Shown here in pieces: positions 45,969 through 58,850 of a stretch of DNA of 64,000 bases. The first letter of the stretch is position 1. Each line of letters begins with the position of its first letter. The notes below the pieces were generated by a model. It ran no database searches and was not told the DNA's origin. It saw only the letters and a program-made list of their open reading frames with translations. Made by a program: the position numbers and the translations under genes. This stretch comes from Ensifer sp. IC3342 (GTDB lineage: Bacteria > Pseudomonadota > Alphaproteobacteria > Rhizobiales > Rhizobiaceae), in the NCBI RefSeq assembly GCF_020193655.1, contig NZ_JADYVE010000009.1, positions 124,001 through 188,000 of the forward strand, given 5' to 3'.

Positions 45969-47483
45969 ATGAATGCGATCAGTTTGGACCTCGTGAACAT
46001 GACCAAGCGGTTCGGGGCGCTCACGGCACTCGACGGTGTTTGCCTTTCCGTCAGGGCCGGAAGCGTCCACGCGTTGCTGGGCGAGAATGGTGCGGGCAAG
46101 AGTACGCTCGTCAAATGCCTTGTCGGTTTTTATCAGCCAGACGAAGGTTCGGTCTTGGTTGATGGTCGAGGAGCCAATATCGCAACGCCAAAAGACGCGG
46201 ATGCCTTGGGGATAGGCATGGTGTACCAGCATTTTACCCTAGTTCCGTCCATGACCGTTGCCGAAAATCTCGTAGTGAGCGAAGCGCGGTTGCCAGGCTT
46301 GATCGATTGGCACTCGACCGGCGATCGGTTGCAGGCGCTGATGAAGGCGATGCCTTTCCACGTCCCTCTCAACGTGCGTGTGTCCCAATTATCTGCCGGT
46401 GAGAAGCAGAAAGCCGAGTTGGTCAAGCAGCTCTACCTCGGTCGCCGTCTCCTGATCCTGGACGAGCCCACCTCCGTTTTGACGCCTGATGAGGCGAAGG
46501 AGGTTCTGGGCTTCGTGCGGCATCTCACCGGGACCGGAGAACTCAGCGCCATTCTCATCACACACAAGTTCGAAGAAGTGACCCGCTATGCCGACGACGC
46601 GACGATTTTGCGTAAGGGGCTGGCGGTCCATACGGGCCGCGTGGCGGAAATGACCACTGCGGAGATGGCGGAGGCGATGATCGGCCATGCATTGGAGAAG
46701 AAGAGCGCCAAGGCTCGGGTTCCAACGCATTCCGAAGCGCTTTTGTCAATCCAACATTTGTCCGCGCTGGGGGATATCGGCTTGCCCGCCGTCAAGGATG
46801 TCTCTCTTGATGTGGGAAGATGCGAGATCGTCGGTGTCGCCGGAGTATCCGGGAATGGCCAGAAGGAATTGGTCGAGGCCCTGATGGGGCAGCGAGATCG
46901 CTCGGGCGTTGTCAAGGTATGCGGCAGAGCCTTCCATGGAACCCGGAGAGAAATCGCCGATCTCGGAGTCTACGGCCTCCCGCAAGAGCCCTTGAAGAAT
47001 GCCTGTGTTCCACGCATGTCGCTTCAGGAGAATATGGCGCTTCGAAACTTCGACAGACCGCCGGTCGCCGTGGGGCAGTTCATCAGCGGCAAGGCAATGG
47101 CAGAGCAGGCGCGGAGTTTCGTTCAGCAATTCCGAGTGAAGGCAGCAGGTCTCCACGCCGAGATGAATACGTTGTCAGGCGGCAACGTGCAACGCGCCGT
47201 ACTCGCACGCGAGCTGACAAATGACGTGCAGGTTCTCATTGCCTCTAACCCCACCTTTGGGCTGGATTTCAATGCCTGCGAGGAGACACGCGAAAGGATT
47301 GTCAACACCCGCAACAACGGCGCTGCCGTCCTCCTGCTTTCCGAAGATCTTGACGAGCTGTTTGATATTGCCGACCGCATAGTTGTCATGAGCGAAGGCC
47401 GGTTTGTTTACGAGGTCGACGTCAAAGCAGCGGAAAAACGGACCGTTGGCCGGCATATGGCCGGTGCAGCAACGTCGGGATGA
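45969..47483 (+). CDS. ABC transporter ATP-binding protein (YufO type)
   Basis: 504 aa, two ABC domains. Domain 1: Walker A GENGAGKST near 38, signature LSAGEKQKAELVKQLYLG, Walker B LLILDEPTSVLTP. Domain 2: GVAGVSGNGQKEL in place of Walker A, signature LSGGNVQRAVLAREL, and LIASNPTFGLD for the D-loop region. Energises the BMP transporter. Last gene of the dapA-bmp-perm-perm-ATPase operon; unusual only in that the ATPase follows the permeases. Confidence 0.92.
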   Translation: MNAISLDLVNMTKRFGALTALDGVCLSVRAGSVHALLGENGAGKSTLVKCLVGFYQPDEGSVLVDGRGANIATPKDADALGIGMVYQHFTLVPSMTVAENLVVSEARLPGLIDWHSTGDRLQALMKAMPFHVPLNVRVSQLSAGEKQKAELVKQLYLGRRLLILDEPTSVLTPDEAKEVLGFVRHLTGTGELSAILITHKFEEVTRYADDATILRKGLAVHTGRVAEMTTAEMAEAMIGHALEKKSAKARVPTHSEALLSIQHLSALGDIGLPAVKDVSLDVGRCEIVGVAGVSGNGQKELVEALMGQRDRSGVVKVCGRAFHGTRREIADLGVYGLPQEPLKNACVPRMSLQENMALRNFDRPPVAVGQFISGKAMAEQARSFVQQFRVKAAGLHAEMNTLSGGNVQRAVLARELTNDVQVLIASNPTFGLDFNACEETRERIVNTRNNGAAVLLLSEDLDELFDIADRIVVMSEGRFVYEVDVKAAEKRTVGRHMAGAATSG

Positions 47484-47689
47484 GCGCGACAGACTGCAGC
47501 CGGTATCTCACGCGTTTTCATGTCTCTTCAGTCCGGTGACGTGACTTCAACGGGCACGCCCCCGAGCGTCGGGCTCGGACAGAAGCCGCCTGTTTTCACT
47601 GGATCCGACGGAAAAGCTCTCCGCCCATGGCGCCGTAGCAGGGATCAAAGTACATCATATCGGAAATCTGTTGGTATCGCAGGAGGTCA

Positions 47690-48332
47690 CCTGGGGTGCC
47701 TTCTGTGAGACGGACTCAATGCAGGCCAGCGCAATGTTCCATTGCGCGCGTCCATACCGGTCGGTCCTTCGGTGATCTCGCCGCGAGGAACGGCTGTTAC
47801 GAAGGACGCGAGCTGCACTGTGTAACCTTGGACGAAATGGTCGGTATCGCGACGCCAGGCCTCGCTCGTTACGCCGTTCTTGTCGAACAGGGTCATGCTT
47901 GAACGACGGACGTCACCCATGGTCACCATGCCGCCGGAGCCGAAGGCCTCGCCGCGGGTCTCGTAGCCGTAAATCGCGAAGAAATTCGCTTCCGCGACAG
48001 CGATCGATCCGTTGTCAAAGCGGATCGTGACGACCGCGGTGTCGTGGAAGCGCTTGTCGGCGAAATCCGGACGAACCAGCGCGTCGGCAACGGCCGTAAC
48101 CTCGACCGGCTTGGCATTCGGGTTCAGCCAAAGCAGCGCGTCGAAATCGTGGATCAGCGTTTCGTAGAAGATCGTCCGGAATCCCGGCAGGGTCGGCACC
48201 AAAGGGACCGGGATCGCGGGTGAGCGACCGGAGCAACTGAGGGGTGCCGATCTTCCCGCCATCGAACACAGCACGTCCCGAGGCCATCATCTCTCGAGTA
48301 CTGCGAGCGCCCTGCCGCTCAAAGAAATCCAT
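47690..48332 (-). pseudogene. Gfo/Idh/MocA (inositol 2-dehydrogenase-like) oxidoreductase, N-terminally deleted and frameshifted
   Basis: The central/C-terminal domain reads YETLIHDFDALLWLNPNAKP, then RFDNGSIAVAEANFFAIYGY and GYTVQLASFVTAV, typical of IdhA/IolG-type dehydrogenases (IHDFD carries the catalytic Asp/His region). Upstream pieces (TREMMASGR, TPQLLRSLTRDPGPF) are in another frame, and the last part (WNIALACIESV) in a third. The NAD-binding N-terminus is gone. Rhizobia use such enzymes for inositol and rhizopine breakdown, but this copy is dead. Confidence 0.78.
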
Positions 48333-48960
48333 CCTATGCGGAGAACAATATGATCCCCCGTAAAGCCATTATCTTGCCCGCCTGCGTGCGTCTTGTGTCC
48401 ATCTGAAGGACGTCCGCGGCCCAGTGATCCGCGATGTCCGGGCGAGCGACCTGAGCTTCAATGCCGGTGTGCGCAAGGGCATGTTCACTGTGCCCGGCGA
48501 ACGGTATTGTCGATTTCGGCCTGATTGGCCGCTTTTGTCCGGGAAAATGGCTATCGTGGGTGGATGGTGGTCGAAGCTGAGCAGGATTCCGCGCTCGCCC
48601 CGCGTCGCCCGCGCTTTCGACATGTCCGGGGCGTCTTGCTGGCTGAACGCATCTGCGCATGGTTCGACGCGGCGGCGCGATGACGGCTTGCCCGCGCTTT
48701 CTGCCGTTCGCGCGTCGCGCAACAAACTTCCGCTGTCCACCCACCTGAGACGATCGATCGACGGCCGATGCGGCCGCCGCCTTCGTTAGTCGACGGTGCA
48801 TCCCTAAGATCCTGAAGGGAGAAGAACCCGAGACCCGTCATTTAACGTCTGACGCAGTTGAAGGGAATCGAACCGTCGGCACGTCCCGTGCATTAGCTAA
48901 ACCCCTGATTCATTGAATATACTTGAGACGAGGCGCAATAAGGTGGCTTTCGATACCGGG
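48333..48960. other. About 630 bp of debris, no gene
   Basis: A short plus-strand block near 48410-48500 (RGPVIRDVR ... SFNAGVRKG) recalls the second domain of a sugar ABC ATPase but is too short and shifted to call. Near 48855-48880 a tRNA-T-arm-like string occurs without a foldable tRNA. Confidence 0.4.
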
Positions 48961-48962
48961 GA

Positions 48963-49065
48963 ATTTCACTGAGATCCCAAATTTCACTAACGAGTGAAAT
49001 GGCGCCGTTTGCTGAAAGTGGTTGCAACTTTCACTAAAACTGGTTATTTCACTGTCCAATGAAAT
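48963..49065. promoter_or_regulatory. TTTCACT repeat cluster, probable AbiEi operator region
   Basis: The octamer ATTTCACT or close variants occurs five times: 48963-48970, 48981-48988, inverted at 48993-49000 (making the perfect palindrome ATTTCACT-AACG-AGTGAAAT), CTTTCACT at 49028-49035, and 49046-49053. The last one continues into a TGAAAT half-site that overlaps the ATG of the abiEi gene. AbiEi antitoxins repress their own promoters through inverted repeats, which fits. Confidence 0.75.
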
Positions 49066-50168
49066 CCCGCGACCGAATGAAAGACATCGAATACGAGCTC
49101 GCTGAAGCCCTGCGCCAACAGCTGGAGCGGGTTCCGTCGCTTGAGATCGAGTCAATCACCCAGGACCGGGAAGTGAGCACCAGCCGCAATGTGCCGCTGG
49201 CGCGTCCTGATATTCTCGCTCACGTCAAAATGGCAGACCGAGCAGTTACGCTGATCTGCGAGGTGAAAGATCCAGCATACCCGCGTCAGGTCCGAAGCGC
49301 GATTGATCAGCTTTATGCCTATATGACGCGATATCGGCTCCACGAGGATGCCGATGTCGTTGTACCGGTCGTCGCGGCCTCGTGGCTATCTCCCGAGTCC
49401 CGCGATATCTGCGCGGAGGCTGGAATGGGCTGGCTGGATCTTGCCGGCAACTGCCGGATAGCCTTCGACGGCGTCTTTATCGAGCGGGAAACAGCTGACA
49501 AACCGAAGCCGGCGGCGCGCAACTACCGTGCCGTCTTTTCGCCGAAGGCGGGACAGGTACTGCGCACGCTTTTGCGCGATCCTACACGGGCCTGGAAGGT
49601 CAATGATCTTGCCGAGGCCGCAAACGTCAGCCTCGGCCATGTTAGCAATGTCCGATCCGCACTGCGCGACAGGGAGTGGGCAAAGGTCGATGACGAAGGC
49701 CTTCACCTGACCGCTCCTGACGCGTTGCTAGATGCCTGGCGCGACTCTTACGAGCCGATCCGCGGCAAGCGCTCTTCCTGGTACAGTATCCTCCATGGAC
49801 GTCAGTGGGAGGAAACGCTTCGCGAAGCGTTGAACCGGCCCCACACGGCAGGGCATGCGATGCTTGGTGGTCTTTCGGCCGCGCAGTGGCTCGCTCCCTA
49901 TCTGCGCGGCAACATGACGACACTCTATGCGGACCCGACGGTCATGCCGGAATTGATCGAGGCGCTGAAGCTGAAGCCATCGAAGAGCGGCGCCAATGTC
50001 GAAGTCATTGAACCGGACGATCCGGCCATTCTGAAGGAGCGTGTCGAGATTCCCGGAGCGCCACCCGTGTCCTCACCGATCCTCACCTATCTCGACCTTT
50101 CGCATCTCGATGACCGAGGGCGCGAGGCCGCTGAACATCTGCGAGAAAAGTTGCTAAAATGGCAATAG
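49059..50168 (+). CDS. abiEi: AbiEi-family antitoxin (type IV toxin-antitoxin)
   Basis: 369 aa. A winged-helix segment lies in the middle (about residues 160-225: KAGQVLRTLLRDPTRAWKVN, then DLAEAANVSLGHVSNVRSAL), and the C-terminal half (WYSILHGRQWEETLREALN ... GLSAAQWLAPYLRG) matches large AbiEi-type proteins found with nucleotidyltransferase toxins. The N-terminal 130 residues resemble a restriction-endonuclease-like fold (LICEVKDPAYPRQVRSAIDQ). In AbiE systems the antitoxin counters the toxin without direct contact and represses the operon. The gene is intact and overlaps the toxin ORF by 10 bp. Confidence 0.78.
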   Translation: MKSRDRMKDIEYELAEALRQQLERVPSLEIESITQDREVSTSRNVPLARPDILAHVKMADRAVTLICEVKDPAYPRQVRSAIDQLYAYMTRYRLHEDADVVVPVVAASWLSPESRDICAEAGMGWLDLAGNCRIAFDGVFIERETADKPKPAARNYRAVFSPKAGQVLRTLLRDPTRAWKVNDLAEAANVSLGHVSNVRSALRDREWAKVDDEGLHLTAPDALLDAWRDSYEPIRGKRSSWYSILHGRQWEETLREALNRPHTAGHAMLGGLSAAQWLAPYLRGNMTTLYADPTVMPELIEALKLKPSKSGANVEVIEPDDPAILKERVEIPGAPPVSSPILTYLDLSHLDDRGREAAEHLREKLLKWQ

Positions 50169-50961
50169 CGCCCGATCCACAATCCGCCGCCGAATACACC
50201 GACCGCGTCAGCGATGCGGTCAAATCCGCGCTCATGGAGATCGGGCAGATCCTTGGGAGTTTCGCGGGCACGTCGGCACGCTCGACATTGACCTCACGCT
50301 GGACGCGGAGGCGCTTGGCGATGGCGAGTATGTGCGGTTGGTCGAAGCCCTTATGGGCCATGGTTACGCGCAGAGCGCGGAGCACCGCCGGTTCCAACTG
50401 GTTCGCAAGATTGACGTGGCAGACGGGGGGCCGCCCGTCGATGTCATAGTCGACTTCCTGATGCCGCGCGATGCTGAGATCGAGAAGAACATCCCGCCTC
50501 TTCTGTCGGAATTCGCGGTGCAGCGCGCTTCAGGTGCGGAGCTCGCCGTGCGCTTTCATCAACTGACGGCGATTGAAGGCCAGATGCCTGGCGGTGGGCA
50601 TAATCGCGTGCAGATCGCCGTTGCCTCGATCCCCGCGCTGCTCGCCATGAAGGGTCATGCACTGATGCGCCGCCACAAGCGCAAGGACGCTTATGACGTC
50701 TACTATTGCATCCGCAACTACGACAGCGGTCCCGAGGCGCTTGCGGAGGTCTGTCGTCCGTTACTCGAGATCAAGGAGGCCCATGAGGGCTATATGGGGA
50801 TCGCGGAGAAATTCGCGAAAGAGGATATGATCGGACCGGTATGGGTGCGCCAGTTCATCGAGGGAACGCCGCATATCGGCGAGCGCACGCCGGAGCAGTG
50901 GCAGACCGATGCCTTTGGTCAGGTGCACGCTTGGATGACGGCGCTCGGGCTGGCCAAATGA
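50159..50961 (+). pseudogene. abiEii: AbiEii/AbiGii-family nucleotidyltransferase toxin with internal deletion
   Basis: The start (MAIAPDPQSAAEYTDRVSDA, ending MEIGQILGSF) and the rest (HVGTLDIDLTLDAEALGDGE through NIPPLLSEF ... ALLAMKGHALMRRHKRKDAYD) are both clear but in different frames. The junction at about 50265 lacks roughly 20 residues where the family has the GG/GS motif that starts the nucleotidyltransferase active site. The downstream DID metal-binding residues and the HKRKDAYDVYY region remain. A frame from about 50332 could give a 209-aa remainder. Loss of the GS motif and the shift should abolish toxicity. Confidence 0.8.
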
Positions 50962-53006
50962 AGGTTGTCCAGCTTTAGCGGGTCGCTCAATTATCGAAAG
51001 TCGTGCTTCTTCACCTTAGTCGGATGCCCCATAAGCTCGCGCCGCGGTTAGCGCTTGCTCGGAGTCTGCGATCTTCCATCTTCGGGGAGAATATCTGGCT
51101 GAAGGGTTCTTCAGCATATCAACGGGAACTTGATCTAATTCCGTCTTCTGTTCTTGAATATTTGGAATTTAGCTCCGATAAAACCTGAAAACCCACTCGC
51201 TTCCGCGAATGGGTCCCCACCTCGGGCGTCTCCTTGCTGTCGTTTGGCATTTAATTAGGGTCTTCCTCAATTTGTGTGGTTCACTCGCCGTTAGACATGA
51301 TGCCGCTATAGGCGGGTATGCGAACGAAAATGAAATGGTCGCCCGGCTCAGGGGCAATAGTTCTGGGTGTTGCGCTCACGGATGATGATGGTTGGGTTGT
51401 TTCCGCTGCCGGGCCAGCTTTCGGCATTTGCCCTGATTGCGGACGGCGGACCCGAAATCGGCATGGCTGGTCCAACCGAAGCCTCCAAGATCTTCCGGTC
51501 CAGGGCAAAACCGTAACGGTGAAGCTTCGGTTGAGCCGCTGGCGGTGCGCGCATCAGAAATGTGAACGACAAACGTTCACCGACCGACTGCCGACGATTG
51601 CTTCCCCTTATGCGCGCCGGACAAGGAGGGTCTCCGAGATTGTCGGTCTGCTCGGCCATAGCGCAGGCGGCCGTCCCGGCGAGCGCTTGATGCGACGGCT
51701 CGGCATGCCGGTCAGCGACGACACGATCCTGCGGCAGTTGAAGCGGGATGCCGCGCTCGTTTCCTGCGATGCCACGATCCGGGTCGTTGGCATAGATGAT
51801 TGGAGCTGGCGGCGATCGTGGCGCTACGGCACGATGATCGTCGACCTAGAGCGCCGTTTGGTTGTCGACATCCTTGGCGACCGGAGCGTGGCGAGTGCGG
51901 CGCGATGGCTGGAGCGGCACCCTTCTGTCGAGATCGTCAGCCGAAATCGATGCGGGCTGTACGCGCAGGCGGCTCACGAGGCTGCGCCGCAAGCGCGTCA
52001 AGTCGCTGATCGGTTCCATCTCATGCAGAATCTGCGGGTCGCAATCGAGGAGCAGATGAGCCTTTCCGGCCGCGCCACGGGACGAGCATTGCTGCCGGAT
52101 AAAAGTATCGGAAGCGCGCAAATCGATCCGATTCAGGATGATCCACACGTTGACGCGACGCACCGGCGCCGGGTGCGTCACGCTCATCAACAATCACGGC
52201 AGGCGGTGTTCGATACTGTGCACTCTTTGAATAAGGAAGGTCTGTCCTATTCGGAGATCGCGCGACGCACCGGCTACGGTCGGCGCAGCATCGCGAAATG
52301 GCTGACTTTCGAGACGCCACCCGACCGACAGAAGGCGGCGTTGAAGCCGACATCCCCCTTATATTTCGAGGCGTTTCTCGCCCAGTGCTGGAGAGATGGC
52401 AATGCTGCGGACGGCATCTGTTCTACGATATCAAACAGCGCGGCTACGCGGGCAGTTTCTCGAATCTCGAGCGGCTTCTCGCAAGCTGGCGCCGCCCGAG
52501 AGATCGGTCAAGGACAGCGCGTCGCCCGCTCCGATCATATCGCATCAACCGGGCCGCGATGCTGTCCCGATACGCGATCCCGAGACCGGCCATGTGATCT
52601 CGCCGGTAGTCGCAGCTGCCCTCTGCATGAAGCCGCGAAGCATGCTGACGATCAGTCAGGCGAGAAAGGTCGATGCCTTGAAACAGGGTTCGCCTGAGTT
52701 CGCCTTGATGCGCAGCCTTGGCATGCGCTTCCGCAGAATTTTTCGCAGCCGCGATCCGGGCAAGCTCGACAGCTGGATTGACGATGCCGTTAACTCGGGT
52801 TTGGTCGCAATCGAGCGTGTAGAGCGACAATCTGGCTGAGATCAGCGCGACAATCTGGGTGAGATTCTGGTGTCGCGGTTGTCGGCGACGGTATCATCGT
52901 GATTGTCGCTGGCACGAGCTTCGTTGGTTTGTCGCGCAGCGTCAATCTCGGCGGTGTTTCTGATTGTCGCAAAGGAAGCCGCCTGCCGCGTTGGCGTTGC
53001 CTTCCA

Positions 53007-55315
<2,309 letters not shown>

Positions 55316-55650
55316 TCACCAGATGAATCGGCGCGGCAGCAGCGGTAGAACTCCGATCGGGCTACGCCCTCTCTGCGTTCCACCGCTGCTGCCGAGTCTC
55401 ATCTTGATTGACGCTTCGTCTCATCTTGGTTGTCGCGCTGCACGAGCGGTTCGCACGCGTCCTGCACCGTGATCTTGACGCCGTCTACAACGCCATCGAA
55501 CTGCCGTGGAGCAACGGCCAGGCGGAAGGCCAAATCAACCGCCTGAAGACAATCAAGCGTGCAATGTATGGCAGAGCTGGCCCGGAGCTGCTCAGGGCGC
55601 GCATGCTGCCGCTCGCCCAAAAGCGCCACCACACAAAGTGAGGAAGAACC

Positions 55651-56700
55651 ACTATCGTTCGACCGCTCCTCGATGACGCGGTGGCGGCAGCGCATGGGCG
55701 AAGAGCGGATCGGCGCGCTCTTGCAGGAGAGCCTGGCCGTGGCAGTCAAGACAGGCGCGATGAAGCCGCAGGATACGCGGCAGGTGATCGTGGACACGAC
55801 CGTACAACCGAAGAACGTCATGTTCCCGACGGATGCCAAGCTTATTCACCGGGCGCGCGAACGGCTGGTGCGGCTGGCGAAGAAAATAGGGCTCGAGCTG
55901 CGCCAGACCTATATTCGGGTCGGTAAATTCGCCCTGATCCAACACAGCGCTACGCTCATGCGAAGCAATTCAAACGTGCCGGCAAGGCGCTGCGCAAGTT
56001 GAAGACATATCTCGGCCGGACCGTTCGCGACATCGAGCGTCAGATCGCCGGCGACGAACAACTCGACGCGATCTTCAAATGGTCGCTCTATCAGGCAAAA
56101 ACGGTCATCGAGCAGCGGCAACGTCAGCGTGGCCGCAAGATCTACAGCCTGCATGCTGACGAGGTCGAGTGCATTGGTAAAGGCAAGGCGCACAAGCCCT
56201 ATGAGTTCGGAGTGAAGGTGTCCGTGGCCACCACACTGAACCGTTCAAAGGGCGGGCAGTTCGCCCTGCACGCCATCGCGCTGCCCGGCAATCCTTACGA
56301 CGGCCACACGCTCGCGACCGTCATTCCGGATATGGAAGGGATGATCGGCAACGCGCTCTCCCGCATTTTGGCCGATGCTGGAAACCGCGGCCATAATGCT
56401 CCCGAAAGTCACAAACTGAGGGTCTTCACCAGCGGTCAGAAGCGCCGCATCACGCCCGCCATCAAACGCCAGATGCGACGACGATCGGCGGTCGAACCCG
56501 TCATTGGACACCTCAAGAGCGAACACAGAATGGACCGGAATTATCTCGCTGGCGAACAGGGGGATGCCGTCAATGCCGTTCTGGCCGCCGCCGGATACAA
56601 CTTCTCCCTCCTGCTGCGATGGTTCAGGCAACTTTTGTGTCTGTTAGCCGCACTACTCCTCACCTTCCAGAGCCGACCAATGCCGCAGCACCCTGCCTGA
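55651..56700 (+). pseudogene. IS5-family transposase lacking its N-terminus, one frameshift
   Basis: Begins abruptly at the ISL3 right end with LSFDRSSMTRWRQRMGEERI, so the first 80-90 residues of the transposase are missing; they were not found left of the ISL3 element. DDE features: VIVDTTVQPKNVMFPTD, then KIYSLHADEVECIGKGKAHK and AVEPVIGHLKSEHRM. A one-base deletion near 55942 shifts the frame (TYIRVGKFALIQH, then QRYAHAKQFKRAGKAL in the next frame). Dead copy. Confidence 0.82.
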
Positions 56701-56734
56701 AAGCGAGTTCTTCACGATCGACTAATTCACTTGA

Positions 56735-57321
56735 TCTCGACACGGACACATAGCCAACAGTCGGCGTTCTCGTCCCGCTTCTGTCGGAGGGCAGTGTAGG
56801 CAAAACAGGGTCCCCCAACCGAGGGATAGTCCGCCTAACGGGTTCATTTTCGAACAATGCATAGCCGGCGAAACTGCCGTCTCTCCCGATCGTAAAGAGT
56901 TCCCCGTCGATCTCGTATGAGCCGGGAGACAGAGGTTGCAAGATCGCCTCCAGGGCGCTACGGCTTCCAGCAGATTGTTTCGCAGCACCACGCGGTTGTT
57001 CTCGGTAATCAGTCCATGCGCATCAATCGTCTTAATTCTGAGGACCGAAGATATGGCGAATGGTATCGCTGCTTGAGTGGCGATGGAACCGCGGCCTCCC
57101 AAGCTCTGGCATACGAACGAGCTTAGGAATGGATTACTGCCATAAGGCTCTTGCGAGAGAGCAACTCGCGGCCGTCCGGGATCGAGGTCGCGAAATATGG
57201 AGAACTCCAACTCGTCAGTCGTCGCAGCGCCGCGTTGGACTACTACCTCCACTCTCCAAATAGGATTGAATATCCGGTCGTCGTTGAGAGAGGCGAGAGT
57301 GTACTCCCGACGGATGGCCAA
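56735..57321 (-). pseudogene. Unidentified decayed gene
   Basis: From 57321 the frame reads EYTLASLNDDRIFNPIWRVE then LRIKTIDAHGLITENNRVVL, and after a shift near 56955 it continues LQPLSPGSYEIDGELFTIGR. The sequence is protein-like and ordered but no family could be named. Its downstream end is cut by the IS5-family relic. Possibly phage or secreted-protein debris. Confidence 0.3.
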
Positions 57322-57517
57322 CTGCTAAGGTCGATCGAGCAAACCTCTTCGAAAGGTTGCTCACCAGACGACTTCAACAGAAACGCGCCTCAACAAAATG
57401 ATCGAATGGTCGCGGGCCACCGAGCCGGAAGTAAAGATTTCGCCCAGCCATTTCGTAGCCGATAAAGACAGCCCCTTCAGAGAGTGGCGCAAGGCGCTCT
57501 TTCCTTAGGCCGTCGAC

Positions 57518-58060
57518 TCATAAACTTTGACACCAGATTCTCGTGGCGACGAGCTTTACGGCGGCGAGGTAGTTTTCGGGGCGCTTGTCGTATCGGGTTG
57601 CGATGTCACGGAACTGTTTGATCTTGTTGAAGAATCGCTCGACGAGGTTCCGCTGCCGATAAACCCAGCGCGAGAACACGAAAGAGCCTTTGCGGTTGGC
57701 CTTCGGCGGAATGTTGGCCCAGGCCTTTCGCTCGGTGGCCTTGGCCCGGATGGCATTGCTGTCATAACCCTTGTCGGCCAGCAGGATGTCTCCCTCGCCG
57801 ACCTTGTCCGTCAGCGCGTCGGCCTCGGTGCAGTCGGCAATCTGCCCGCCGGTCAGACGGAGGGTGACGGGGCGACCTTCGGCGTCGACGAGCGCGTGGA
57901 TTTTGCTCGTAAGCCCGCCGCGGGAACGTCCCATGCCGCCATCATCTCCATCCCTTTTTTTCCCGTGGCCGCATGCTGGTGAACGCGGACACAGGTCGAG
58001 TCGATCATGACGATGTCGCCATCGTCGGTGTATTGCGGATCGCCGGTGGGACCGACGGAG
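57518..58060 (-). pseudogene. IS5-family (IS427-like) transposase remnant
   Basis: C-terminal half: RSRGGLTSKIHALVDAEGRP, ADKGYDSNAIRAKATERKAW, YRQRNLVERFFNKIKQFRDI, ATRYDK. The first-Asp segment DGDIVMIDSTCVRVHQHAAT lies in the other frame at 57950-58030. Such a shift can be programmed in IS427-group elements, but the N-terminal quarter (helix-turn-helix, WRDLP region) is replaced by unrelated sequence from about 58060, so the copy is truncated. Confidence 0.75.
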
Positions 58061-58850
58061 CCATGATCAAAGACTGCGGTTCTTAACGTTTTTGCCTCAC
58101 AATTCGGCATGTCCACGACGAGTGCCGCGATGCTTTGCTCGCCTCCGAGGATTTGGCGCTTCATCGTGCAGAGCACCTGGTATCCATCTTCCACCTGAAC
58201 CGAAATCACGGCCGTGACGGGAGCCGCGAAGTTCTGGCTCCAGCGCGTAGCTCTGTGACCTCAACGATCGCTGGGACCGTATCTGTGGCGCTCCTCAGAT
58301 CTCCCCTCCGAGGGGCCTGTTCTCAAAGCTGAATTCGATGGGATTACTCGGCACTCTGCACACCGGCGACTGCTTGGCCAAGACCGGCCCCCAAGCAAAC
58401 GAAGAAGAGCGCGGAGACAACGTACAGTATCGCCGTTCCGAACGGCATTCCTTCCTCCTACGGCAGGGTGCGCGCGTCGTGACGACCCGACCGATTTGGT
58501 CGCTTAGGCTGGCAGAAGCATAGGTATTTTCAACCCCATAGCTGCCACGCGGCCTCCCCTGCGGCTCTAAACTTAGTACCGATTTCTTTCTCTTGGTCTC
58601 TGGGTGTGCTGGGCATTCCATTCCCCCAGGGATGCCGAATGCCTACCTGAATACATCAGGAATTAATTATACAACCAAGCCTTTAAATTAGTTAGTTGCA
58701 AAAAAATTGAAATGCAATTTACCATTCACTTTCGAACGCCGAATTGGAGGGATGGGACCGCTTGGATGCGTGCCGGATTCAACAGGCGCTCGGCGATTCC
58801 AGAACCAAACCGCAAGCCATTCAAATAACAAATTTTTGTCCGGGACATTG
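58061..58850. other. 790-bp gene-poor stretch
   Basis: Overlapping frames without family likeness. The part from about 58640 to 58850 is noticeably AT-richer and probably holds the promoter of the lipoprotein gene that follows. Confidence 0.45.

Noticed and set aside
48410..48500. Possible sugar ABC ATPase fragment
   Set aside because: Only about 25 residues with a frame jump; too short to separate from chance.
48850..48890. Second tRNA-like string (GGTTCGATTCCC on the minus strand)
   Set aside because: Stem pairing fails beyond two pairs and no anticodon or D-arm can be drawn. It could be an old attachment-site relic but there is no partner repeat in the window.
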